From VFMC01 sp046331225 (GTDB lineage: Bacteria > Actinomycetota > Acidimicrobiia > Acidimicrobiales > Ilumatobacteraceae): a stretch of 64,000 nt of DNA. Where the stretch lies: the NCBI GenBank assembly GCA_046331225.1, contig JAXLRF010000004.1, positions 248,001 through 312,000 on the forward strand. Direction: 5' to 3'. The translations under genes were made by a program, and so were the position numbers. This document shows positions 30,438 to 39,783 of the stretch, one piece after another (position 1 is the stretch's first letter; each line of letters starts with the position of its first letter). The notes below the pieces were generated by a model. That model was not told the DNA's origin. It searched no databases and saw nothing but the letters and a program-made list of their open reading frames with translations.

Positions 30438-31256
30438 TCAGGCCCGGCGGTACTTGGCGATCGCGAGCGGCGCCATCACCGCCATGATCCCGAGCGACCA
30501 CAGGATCGACGCCGTGACCGGACCGGCGGTGGGCCCGCCGAGCATCAGTGCGCGCACGGCCTCGGTGGTCTTGCTGAGCGGCTGACGACGTGCCCACCAC
30601 TCGAGCCAGCCGGGCATCGACGCCGGGTCGACGAAGGCGCTCGACGCGAAGGTGAGCGGCGCGAGGAGTGGGAACGCCGCCGCCTGTGCCGCCTCGCCGT
30701 TGGCGACGCTGAGACCGATGAAGACGAAGATCGATGCGAGCGCCACGCCGAAGAACACGAGCACGCCGATGCCTGCCAGCACCGCCAGCACGTTCGTGTG
30801 CGTGCGGAAGCCGACCAGCATGCCGATCGCCACCATCAGCAGCACGATCACGACGTTGCGGACGGTATCGGCGAGCACGCGCCCACCGAGCACGGCGGCG
30901 CGCGACATGGGCAGCGAACGCAGCCGTTCGAGCAGGCCCTTGCCCTTGTCCTCGGCGAGGCCGACGGCGGTGTTGATCGCCCCGAACGACACGGTCTGGG
31001 CGAAGATGCCGGGCATCAGGTAGTCGACGTAGTCCTGGCCGGGGATCTTGATCGCGCCGCCGAACACGTAGCGGAACATGAACACGAAGATCACCGGCTG
31101 CACGAGCGAGAACACGAGCACCTGCGGCACCCGACGCATGGCGGTGAGGTTGCGGCCGGTCATCGCGATCGTGTCGCGGATCGCCCAGCCGATGCCGCCG
31201 TCGGACGTGCCGACGGGCGGGGCGAAGGTGGGCAGGGAGGCGGAAGCGGTGGTCAT
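30438..31256 (-). CDS. ABC-2 type permease (DrrB-like)
   Basis: This 272-aa membrane protein has six predicted helices and the ABC-2 permease signature near its end (FASSAFVDPASMPGWLEWW, then RRQPLSKTTEAVRALMLGG), as in the daunorubicin exporter DrrB. The N-terminal 25 residues are cytosolic. It overlaps the ATP-binding gene by ATGA, so both form one exporter for a drug or lipid. The divergent MarR gene is its probable regulator. Confidence 0.92.
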   Translation of the reverse strand: MTTASASLPTFAPPVGTSDGGIGWAIRDTIAMTGRNLTAMRRVPQVLVFSLVQPVIFVFMFRYVFGGAIKIPGQDYVDYLMPGIFAQTVSFGAINTAVGLAEDKGKGLLERLRSLPMSRAAVLGGRVLADTVRNVVIVLLMVAIGMLVGFRTHTNVLAVLAGIGVLVFFGVALASIFVFIGLSVANGEAAQAAAFPLLAPLTFASSAFVDPASMPGWLEWWARRQPLSKTTEAVRALMLGGPTAGPVTASILWSLGIMAVMAPLAIAKYRRA

Positions 31257-32206
31257 GATGCGGCGGCTCCGGTGAGGCTGATGAACACGTCGTCGAGCGT
31301 GGGCTCGTGCAGGTCGATGCGGCCCACGTCGATCGAGCGGGCGTGCAGCAGGTTGAGCGCGTCGCGCACGGTGTTGGCGCCGCCCCGCAACGGCAGGGTG
31401 ACGACCAGTTCGTCGGTGGGCGGGCGGCTCGCCCCGAAGTCGGCGAGGGCGTGGGCCGCCTCGGCCGCAGCGTCGGTACTGCGGAACGACAGCACCACCG
31501 TGGTCTCGCCGAGGCGCGACTTCAACTCGGCTGCCGTGCCCTCGGCCACGACCAGCCCGTGGTCGATCACCACGATGCGGTCGGCGAGCCGGTCGGCCTC
31601 CTCGAGATACTGCGTGGTGAGCAGCACGGTCGTGCCGTCCGACACCAGGGTGGCGATCACGTCCCACAGGTCCTGGCGGCTGGCCGGGTCGAGGCCGGTG
31701 GTGGGCTCGTCGAGCAGCAGCACGGGTGGATGGGTGACGAGCGCCGCGGCCAGGTCGAGCCGGCGGCGCATGCCACCCGAGTAGGTGCGGACAGGTCGGT
31801 TGGCCGCATCGGTGAGGTGGAACTGCTCGAGCAGCTCGACCGCTCGCTGCTGTGCGTGCGACTTGGCGAGGTGGTTGAGCTTGCCGACGAGCGTGAGGTT
31901 CTCGCGCCCGGTGAGGTTCTCGTCGACCGCCGCGTACTGACCGGCGAGCCCGATGCGGCGGCGGACCTCGTTGGGGTGCGCGGACACGTCGACGCCGGCC
32001 ACCCACGCCTGCCCGCCCGTGGGCTTGAGGATCGTGGTGAGGATGCGGACGGCGGTGGTCTTGCCTGCGCCGTTGGGGCCGAGCAGACCGAGGACCGAAC
32101 CGGTGGGCACGTCGAACGAGACGCCTTGCAGTGCGTGCACGTCACCGAAGTGCATCACCAACCCGTCGGCCACGATCGCCCTGGAGGGTGGGGGAGTGGA
32201 GGACAT
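31253..32206 (-). CDS. ABC transporter ATP-binding protein (DrrA-like)
   Basis: The 317-aa ATPase has Walker A GPNGAGKTTAVR, signature YSGGMRRRLDLA, Walker B VLLLDEPTTGLD, and a C-terminal extension of about 100 residues typical of DrrA. The ATG at 32204-32206 is chosen over an in-frame TTG at 32213-32215 because minus-strand TAGGTT (32215-32220) overlaps that TTG and lies 8 nt before the ATG. The inverted repeat TTGAC-N4-GTCAA covers the -35 region, so the divergent MarR protein likely represses it. Confidence 0.93.
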   Translation of the reverse strand: MSSTPPPSRAIVADGLVMHFGDVHALQGVSFDVPTGSVLGLLGPNGAGKTTAVRILTTILKPTGGQAWVAGVDVSAHPNEVRRRIGLAGQYAAVDENLTGRENLTLVGKLNHLAKSHAQQRAVELLEQFHLTDAANRPVRTYSGGMRRRLDLAAALVTHPPVLLLDEPTTGLDPASRQDLWDVIATLVSDGTTVLLTTQYLEEADRLADRIVVIDHGLVVAEGTAAELKSRLGETTVVLSFRSTDAAAEAAHALADFGASRPPTDELVVTLPLRGGANTVRDALNLLHARSIDVGRIDLHEPTLDDVFISLTGAAAS

Positions 32207-32227
32207 GTGCTTCAACCTAACCGATGA

Positions 32228-32241
32228 TTGACCGAAGTCAA
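32228..32241. promoter_or_regulatory. MarR operator candidate
   Basis: TTGAC (32228-32232), a 4-bp spacer and GTCAA (32237-32241) form a perfect inverted repeat in the 84-bp gap between the drrA-like gene and marR. It lies on the -35 region of the leftward promoter and about 37 bp before the -10 (TAGGAT, 32279-32284) of marR. Confidence 0.6.
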
Positions 32242-32290
32242 ATATCTTTCCAGATGAACTTTCGACACTGATCGACGGTAGGATGACGCC

Positions 32291-32764
32291 ATGGCAGGCC
32301 GAGAGTCATCGGACGAGCAGCTCGAACAGCTGTGGTCGCGGATGATGACGCTGTTCGCCACCGCTCGCGACGAGATGTTCTCGATCCTCGCCGCACACGG
32401 GCTCACACCGCCACACGGTTTCGCGCTGAAGATGCTGCACGAGCACCCGATGCGCATGCGCGACATGGCCGACCGGATGGTGTGCGACGCGTCGTACATC
32501 ACGTCGGTCGTCGACCGGCTCGAGGAGCTCGGCTTCGCCGAGCGACGCGCCAGCACCTCCGACCGTCGTGTGAAGGAGATCGCGCTCACCCGCTCGGGCG
32601 AGAAGGTCGCGCATGCGATCACGCGCGCCATGGGCCGCCCTCCGTCGACGATCGAGCGCCTGTCGAACGCCGAACTTCGCACGCTCGTGTCGCTGATGGC
32701 CAAGGTCGTACCCGACGACGAGGTGGTCGTCGACGCGTTCCGTATTCCGCCGCCCCGAGTGTGA
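32291..32764 (+). CDS. MarR-family transcriptional regulator
   Basis: The 157-aa protein has the MarR winged helix: LTPPHGFALKMLHEHPMR, MADRMVCDASYITSVVDRL (recognition helix), and LEELGFAERRASTSDRRVKE with the SDRR wing turn. It faces the DrrAB-like exporter across a short region carrying an inverted repeat, the usual set-up for ligand-relieved repression. TAGGAT ends 6 nt before the ATG, so the transcript is probably leaderless. Confidence 0.93.
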   Translation: MAGRESSDEQLEQLWSRMMTLFATARDEMFSILAAHGLTPPHGFALKMLHEHPMRMRDMADRMVCDASYITSVVDRLEELGFAERRASTSDRRVKEIALTRSGEKVAHAITRAMGRPPSTIERLSNAELRTLVSLMAKVVPDDEVVVDAFRIPPPRV

Positions 32765-32823
32765 TCCGTCTGCCAACATCGGACCGATGAGCCGGGCCGG
32801 CCCGGCACGTCTTCCCGGTCACG

Positions 32824-34128
32824 ATGCACGTCTTCCGCCGCCTCCTCGCCAACGCCCTCGTCGGGGGCGTCATGAGCAGCTTCCTGTGGTTCGCGCTCAC
32901 GTTCTGGACGTACCTGGAGACACGGTCGGTGATCGCGACGTCCGTGATCGGCGGTGCCTACGCGATCGCATCGGCGCTGTTCGGACTGCTGTTCGGCACC
33001 TTCGTCGACCGGCACCTGAAGCACACCGCGATGGTGGTCGCCTCGGCATCGAGCACGGTGTTCTTCGCGCTCGCCGCGGCGGTCTACGCCATCGCACCCG
33101 ACGACGACGTGCACCGCTTGCGGACACCGTGGTTCTGGGCGCTCGTGGCGCTCGTCATGGCGGGCTCCGTCGTCGGCAACCTTCGCGCCATCGCGCTCTC
33201 CACCTGCGTCACCCTCCTGGTGCCCGAGTCCGAACGCGACCGAGCGAACGGCATGATCGGCGCCACGATGGGGGTCTCGTTCACGATCACATCGGTCTTC
33301 AGCGGCCTGGCGATCGGCCAGCTCGGCATGGGATGGGCCCTCGGCGTGTCGACCGTCGTCAGCGTGGCCGCGCTGGGGCACCTGCTCCGGATCCACGTCC
33401 CCGAGGACCGGCCCGCCCCGGCCGGCGACCACGAACCGGTCGTCGACGTGCGCGGTGCGATGGCCGCCATCCGCCAGGTGCCCGGCCTGCTCGGGATGAT
33501 CCTCTTCGCGGCGTGCAACAACCTCCTCGGTGGGGTGTTCATGTCGCTCATGGACGCCTACGGTCTCGAGCTCGTCTCCGTCGAGACGTGGGGGATCCTG
33601 TTCGCCGTGCTCAGCCTCGGGTTCATCGTCGGCGGCCTGGTGGTGTCGAAGCGTGGCCTCGGCACACGGCCGCTTCGGGTGGCGCTGATGTGCAACCTCG
33701 CCAACTGGGCCGTGTGCAGCGTCTTCACGCTGCGGTCGTCGATCGTGCTGCTCGGCATCGGCATGTTCGTGTGGCTCGCGTTGATGCCGGTGATCGAAGC
33801 GGCCGAGCAGACCGTGCTGCAACAGGTCGTCCCGTTCGAGCAGCAGGGTCGGGTGTTCGGTTTCGCGCAGACGATCGAGAACGCGGCGTCGCCCGTCACC
33901 GCCCTCGCGATCGGTCCGGTCGCACAGCTGTGGGTGATCCCGTTCATGACCGACGGCGCCGGTGCCGAGTCGATCGGCAGCTGGTTCGGCACCGGGGCGG
34001 CCCGGGGCATCGCGCTGATCTTCACGGTGGCCGGGCTGCTCGGCATCGCGCTCACCACGGCCGCCTCCGGGTCGCGGTGGTACCGGTCGATCAGCCGAGC
34101 CGCACGGCTCGAGCCCTCCACCGCCTGA
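32824..34128 (+). CDS. MFS transporter
   Basis: The 434-aa protein has 12 predicted hydrophobic segments. Notable are SSFLWFALTFWTYLETRSV, FGTFVDRHLKHTAM (the loop after helix 2, motif A-like), and the C-terminal VIEAAEQTVLQQVVPFEQQGR followed by VFGFAQTIENAA, which resembles macrolide-efflux MefA-type carriers. It may export a drug-like compound. It follows marR by 59 bp on the same strand and may belong to its transcript. A promoter of its own was not seen. Confidence 0.88.
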   Translation: MHVFRRLLANALVGGVMSSFLWFALTFWTYLETRSVIATSVIGGAYAIASALFGLLFGTFVDRHLKHTAMVVASASSTVFFALAAAVYAIAPDDDVHRLRTPWFWALVALVMAGSVVGNLRAIALSTCVTLLVPESERDRANGMIGATMGVSFTITSVFSGLAIGQLGMGWALGVSTVVSVAALGHLLRIHVPEDRPAPAGDHEPVVDVRGAMAAIRQVPGLLGMILFAACNNLLGGVFMSLMDAYGLELVSVETWGILFAVLSLGFIVGGLVVSKRGLGTRPLRVALMCNLANWAVCSVFTLRSSIVLLGIGMFVWLALMPVIEAAEQTVLQQVVPFEQQGRVFGFAQTIENAASPVTALAIGPVAQLWVIPFMTDGAGAESIGSWFGTGAARGIALIFTVAGLLGIALTTAASGSRWYRSISRAARLEPSTA

Positions 34129-34141
34129 CCGAGTCGGTCAG
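34125..34141. terminator. Short hairpin spanning two convergent stops
   Basis: CTGACCG (34125-34131) pairs with CGGTCAG (34135-34141) around a 3-base loop. It contains the stop codon of the MFS gene and that of the HisD-like gene, and may end both transcripts. Confidence 0.45.
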
Positions 34142-35469
34142 CGGGCCTGGCGCTCGCGGATGGCGTTGCCGTGGGCGGGGAAGCCCTCGTGGTCGGCGAG
34201 CGCCAGGATCGACGGCGACATCCGGGCGAGCGCACGGGCGTCGGCGCGCGCCACGGCGGTGCGCTTCAGGAACGCCTCGGCGGTGATGCCCGACGACACC
34301 TGTGCGAAGCCGCTGGTGGGCAGCGACGCCGGGCAGCCGATCACGAAGTTGGCCGCACTGAACGGGGTGTGTTGTCCGACGAGGATCTCGCCCGCGTCGG
34401 TGAGCAGCTCGAGCGTCGCCTCGACCGCCGCGTCGGCCACCGCCAGCTGCAGGTGCTCGGGCGCATATGCGTTGGCCACCGACGCGGCCACGGCGAGGTC
34501 GTCGACGAACACACACCCGCCGTTCGCACCGAGCGACGCGCGTGCGGCCTCGGCGCGCACGGCCGGCAGTACGGCCAGCTGGCGCTCGAGTTCGAGGTCG
34601 ACCGCGTCGGCCAGCGCCGACGACGTGGTGATCAGCACCACGGCCGAGTCGGTGCCGTGCTCGGCCTCGATGAGCAGGTCGGCGGCCACCAGCAACGGGT
34701 CGGCCGAGTCGTCGGCCACGATCACGCTCTCGGTGGGGCCGAGCAGCATCATCGTCGCGACACCGTGACGCTGCATCTCGACCTGCGCGCAGGTGACGGC
34801 CGGCGAGCCGGGGCCGACGATCTTGCGCACCCGCGGGAACGAGTCGGTGCCGAAGCCGAGCGCGGCGATGCCGGCAGGGCCGTTGGCACGGAACACCTGG
34901 GCGATGCCGAGCTTGCGGCACACCGTCAGCACGGCCGGGTCGACCTCGCCGCGCCCACCCGGGACCGGCGGCACCACCAGCGCGATCTCGGCCACCCCGG
35001 CCACCACGGCGGGCACGCCCAACTGGTAGGCGACGCTCGGGTACGACGCCTTGCCGCTCGGCACGAACAGCCCGGCCGACGTGATCGGCGTGACCTTCTC
35101 GCCCACGGTGAGACCCGGCTCGCTCTCGAACGACCAGTCGGACGCCCGTCGCACCAGGTGCTCGTTGAACGAGCGCAGGTGGGCGATCGCGTCGTCGATC
35201 GCCGCGTCGACCTCGGTCGACACCTGCGCCGACTCGAGCTCGTCGGCGCTCACGCGCAGCTGGTGCGGCTCGAGCTCGATGCGGTCGAAGCGGGCGAGGG
35301 CGCGGCACACGGCCACGTCGCCGTGCTCGCGCACGTCGTCGATCAGCTCGCCGATCGACCGGCGCAACGCCGGGTCGAAGATCTCGTCGATACCGCGGTG
35401 CAGCAGCGCCGCCCGGTCGTCGGCCGACATCTCGGCCCATCGCATCCGTCGCATCACGCCAGTCGCCAT
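34138..35469 (-). CDS. Histidinol-dehydrogenase-like protein, zinc site altered
   Basis: The 443-aa protein aligns along its whole length with HisD (VPSGKASYPS, KIVGPGSPAV, LLGPTESVIVADDSADP, YAPEHL). Compared with E. coli HisD, zinc ligand Q259 corresponds to E268 (LLIEAEHG) and D360 to N374 (AANF), while H262 (H271) and H419 (H433) remain. The catalytic E326-H327 pair is kept (E338-H339), but H367 of the NHVLPT motif is A381. It lies away from any other his gene. It is therefore probably a paralogue with another substrate or metal use rather than the histidine enzyme. The ATG at 35467-35469 follows minus-strand TACCGT (35478-35483) by 8 nt. Confidence 0.8.
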   Translation of the reverse strand: MATGVMRRMRWAEMSADDRAALLHRGIDEIFDPALRRSIGELIDDVREHGDVAVCRALARFDRIELEPHQLRVSADELESAQVSTEVDAAIDDAIAHLRSFNEHLVRRASDWSFESEPGLTVGEKVTPITSAGLFVPSGKASYPSVAYQLGVPAVVAGVAEIALVVPPVPGGRGEVDPAVLTVCRKLGIAQVFRANGPAGIAALGFGTDSFPRVRKIVGPGSPAVTCAQVEMQRHGVATMMLLGPTESVIVADDSADPLLVAADLLIEAEHGTDSAVVLITTSSALADAVDLELERQLAVLPAVRAEAARASLGANGGCVFVDDLAVAASVANAYAPEHLQLAVADAAVEATLELLTDAGEILVGQHTPFSAANFVIGCPASLPTSGFAQVSSGITAEAFLKRTAVARADARALARMSPSILALADHEGFPAHGNAIRERQAR

Positions 35470-35586
35470 GTGGCCCGACGGTAGCGGCGTTCCCGGCGAG
35501 ACCGCCGCCGTCCGCTGGTAGTCCGATCGACCCGTTCCCCCGGGTGGCCCTCCCAACGGGAATCGACCTTGGGTAGCGTCTCACGG

Positions 35587-36411
35587 GTGCGGCCACCGAA
35601 GGCGACCTCCGAGGGGAAGGCGCTCGAGGCGGTGCGGAGCCAGCGGCTGCTGGTGATCGCGCCTCACCTCGACGACAGCCCGCTGTCGGCGTTCGGGCTC
35701 ATGCGCGCCGCTCGTGCGGCCGGCTCGCCCGTCGAGTCGGTCACCGTGTTCACCGGCGTCCCCGCCGACGGCGCACCCAGCCACTGGGACGTCAAGCAGG
35801 GCTTCACGTCGAGCACGGCGGCGATGAGCGCACGCATGGAGGAAGACGCCTGCTCGATGGCCAAGGTGGGCGTGCCCACGCGCTACCTCGGGCTGCCCGA
35901 AGAGCTGTACCGCGCCGAGACCGACACCGACCGCGTGCTCGACGAGGCCGAACGCCTCGTGCGCGAGCTGGTCGCCGAACACGACGGACCGACGATCCTC
36001 GCCATCCCCGCCGGCCTCGGCGAGGTGCCCGGCTGGGTGCGCCTGCGCCGCCACAAGCTCACGCTGCCGGTGTTGCGGGTGCGCCCAGGCGGCCTGCCCC
36101 ACACCGATCACGTGCTGCTCCGCCGGCGCATGTTGCCGCTCGCACTCGAGCTCGCCCCGCACGTCATCGTCTACGAGGACCTGCCCTACGCGTGGGGCGG
36201 CGGCTACGCCGGCCTGATCGCCGAGATGCGCCGCGGCGGCCGGCGAGCCGTGCGCGAGCACGTCCCGGTCGACCTGGCGGCCAAGGTCGCCGCCATCGAG
36301 TGTTACCGGTCGCAGCGCCCGGGGTTCCTGCCCGTGTGGACCAACCGTCTCGAGGACGTCTTCGAGGACCACGAGCACGTCTGGTGGGTGAGCAGGCCCT
36401 CGGCCGAGTAG
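35587..36411 (+). CDS. PIG-L family deacetylase
   Basis: The 274-aa protein is a PIG-L/LmbE zinc deacetylase. The metal motif is IAPHLDDSPLSAFG, a variant of the usual PHxDDE with Ser in place of Glu, followed by VTVFTGVPADG and the later LPHTDHVLLRR histidines. Family members de-N-acetylate GlcNAc conjugates such as mycothiol precursors; the DDS variant is seen in some glycosyltransferase-linked members, so activity is uncertain. The GTG at 35587 is preferred to a TTG at 35569 because TAGCGT (35574-35579) ends 7 nt before it. Confidence 0.82.
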   Translation: MRPPKATSEGKALEAVRSQRLLVIAPHLDDSPLSAFGLMRAARAAGSPVESVTVFTGVPADGAPSHWDVKQGFTSSTAAMSARMEEDACSMAKVGVPTRYLGLPEELYRAETDTDRVLDEAERLVRELVAEHDGPTILAIPAGLGEVPGWVRLRRHKLTLPVLRVRPGGLPHTDHVLLRRRMLPLALELAPHVIVYEDLPYAWGGGYAGLIAEMRRGGRRAVREHVPVDLAAKVAAIECYRSQRPGFLPVWTNRLEDVFEDHEHVWWVSRPSAE

Positions 36412-36484
36412 GCTCGCCACACGTTCCGGAACCGCCGGACACCGTGCGAGCCAGGGCTCGTGGAAAGCGTGTGAGGAGCGTGCC

Positions 36485-37758
<1,274 letters not shown>

Positions 37759-37762
<4 letters not shown>

Positions 37763-39069
37763 TCCCCCGGTACACCACGCCGGAGATGACGGCGGTGTTC
37801 TCCGACACCGCCCGTTTCGGCCGCTGGCTCGAGATCGAGCTGCTCGCCACCGAGGCCCACGTGGCGCTGGGCCTGGTGCCCGCCGATCACGCCGCGGCGT
37901 GCCGCGCGAACGCGCCGGTGGTCGACGACGCGTTCGTCGCCGCGGTGAGCGAGCGGGAGCTCGTCACCGATCACGACGTCGCCGCCTTCGTCGACGTGGT
38001 GCAGGCCGCGATCGGCGCGCCCGCCGGCGCCTGGATCCACTACGGCCTCACGAGCAGCGACGTGGTCGACACCGCGTGGTGCTGGATGCTGCGCGACGCG
38101 GCCGACCTGCTGATCGACGCGTCGACCGCGCTGTTGGGCACGCTCGTCGAGATGGCCCGCCGCCACCGCGACACGGTGATGATCGGCCGCACCCACGGCG
38201 TGCACGCCGAGCCCACCACGTTCGGCGCCAAGGTCGCCCTGTGGGCACTGCAGGTCGAGCGCGACCGTCAGCGGCTGCGCGCCGCTCGCGACACCGTCTC
38301 GGTGTGCAAGCTCAGCGGCGCCGTCGGCACCTACTCGAACATCGACCCGAGCGTCGAGCGTTTCGTCGCCGACCGGCTCGGCCTGCGTCCCGTGCCGGCC
38401 ACACAGGTGATCGCCCGCGACCGCCACGCCGAGTACCTGTGGGCGTGCGCCGCCGTGGGCGCCACGCTCGAGCTGATCGCCGTCGAGCTCCGCCACCTGC
38501 AGCGCACCGAGGTGCGCGAGGTGCAAGAGGGGTTCAAGGCCGGCCAGAAGGGTTCGTCCGCGATGCCGCACAAGAAGAACCCGATCTCGTCCGAGACCAT
38601 CAGCGGCCTGTCGCGCGTGCTGCGCGGCAACCTGCAGGCGGGCATGCAGGACGTGGCGTTGTGGCACGAGCGCGACATCTCGCACAGCTCGGTCGAGCGG
38701 ATCGTGCTGCCCGACTCGTCGATGCTCGCCCACTACGTGATGCGCCGCGGGCAGCGGCTGCTGTCGGGGCTGGTCGTCGACGCCGAGCGGATGCGCAGCA
38801 ACCTGTGGTCGAGCCACGGACTGGTGTTCAGCCAGGGCGTGCTGCTCGCGCTGGTGCAGGCCGGACTCACGCGTGACGACGCCTACCGGATCGTGCAGGG
38901 CGCAGCGATGCGCTCGTGGGACGAGGGGGTGGCGTTCCGCACGCTGCTCGAGCAGGACCCGCAGGTGGCGGCGCTCGGCGCCGAGGTGCTCGACACCGCG
39001 TTCGACCTCGACCGGTCGCTGCGCAACGTCGGCGCGGTGTTCACCGCGCTCGACGAGCTGAGCGTCTGA
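37759..39069 (+). CDS. purB: Adenylosuccinate lyase
   Basis: PurB removes fumarate from adenylosuccinate and from SAICAR. The 436-aa protein has the fumarase/aspartase superfamily signature GSSAMPHKKNP with the catalytic serine, YGLTSSDVVDT and GRTHGVHAEPTTFG with the catalytic histidine. Length is normal for the short bacterial type. The GTG overlaps the purA stop. It ends directly against the stop of the convergent 138-aa gene with no spacer. Confidence 0.96.
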
Positions 39070-39486
39070 TCAGGCGGCGCCGCGGCCGATGCCGGCAGCC
39101 TTGAGCACGGCGGCCTCGACGCCGACCTCGCGCCACGTGGCGTAGCTGATGCCCTGACGCTCGCTGTACGACTTGGCGACCTTGACGAACTCGGCCTCGA
39201 GCTCCGCCATGTCGACCTGGGCACCCATGCTCTCGAGCTCGGTCGTCAGGTTGCGACGCTCCTGCAGCAGCCGCAGCTCGTCGAGCGCGTCGGCCACGGC
39301 CAGCTCTTCGTCGATCTTCGCGAGGCGCGCCTTGATCGAATCCGGCGTGCGCTTGCGGCCTCGCTTGGGCTTGTTCGAGCGCAGCGCATCGAGGTATTCA
39401 CGCACGGCGCGACCCTCGGTGCGACCGGCAGCCATGGCTGCCTTGTGCTGATCACTGAGTGGATTCTTGGGGCCCTTCTTCGCCAT
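39070..39486 (-). CDS. Conserved-type hypothetical protein, basic N-terminus and coiled coil
   Basis: This is a 138-aa protein with a lysine-rich start (MAKKGPKNPLSDQHKAAM), a second basic stretch (NKPKRGRKRTPDSIKARL), and a long charged helix to residue about 105 likely to form a coiled coil. The C-terminus ISYATWREVGVEAAVLKAAGI is more globular. It may bind nucleic acid, given the basic segments, but no domain is recognised. The ATG at 39484-39486 has minus-strand TAGCAT (39495-39500) 8 nt before it, so it is leaderless and independent of the luxR transcript. Confidence 0.75.
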   Translation of the reverse strand: MAKKGPKNPLSDQHKAAMAAGRTEGRAVREYLDALRSNKPKRGRKRTPDSIKARLAKIDEELAVADALDELRLLQERRNLTTELESMGAQVDMAELEAEFVKVAKSYSERQGISYATWREVGVEAAVLKAAGIGRGAA

Positions 39487-39555
39487 GAACGGGCATGCTA
39501 CTGCCGTCTCTTGATCGCGCGCTGCATCGATCCATTGTTTCCAATTCGATGGGAA

Positions 39556-39783
39556 TCATCTTCGGGAATTGGGATCAACTCGGGTGACGACCACGCGATC
39601 ACCACGGCGGCCGATCAGGGGGTTCCACGGCACGGGCGGCGGCTGCTCGTCGAACGACGCCAGAAAGCGCTGCTGAGCCTCGGTGAGCTCGACCACGTCC
39701 TGGTCGAGATCCGACCACGGGTCGGGCGCCGTCTCGCTGTGGGCGTCGAGTTCGTCCTCGAGCAGTTCCCACCACTTCTTCAT
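39556..39783 (-). CDS. Small hypothetical protein downstream of the LuxR regulator
   Basis: This is a 75-aa acidic protein (MKKWWELLEDELDAHSETAP, with WNPLIGRRGDRVVVTRVDPN near the C-terminus). Its ATG overlaps the last base of the LuxR stop codon, which indicates translational coupling, and this is the main reason to accept it. No domain is recognised. It may modulate the regulator. The 3' end falls in an unusually AT-rich patch with an inverted repeat CCAATTC / GAATTGG (39541-39547 and 39566-39572), possibly a weak terminator. Confidence 0.6.
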   Translation of the reverse strand: MKKWWELLEDELDAHSETAPDPWSDLDQDVVELTEAQQRFLASFDEQPPPVPWNPLIGRRGDRVVVTRVDPNSRR

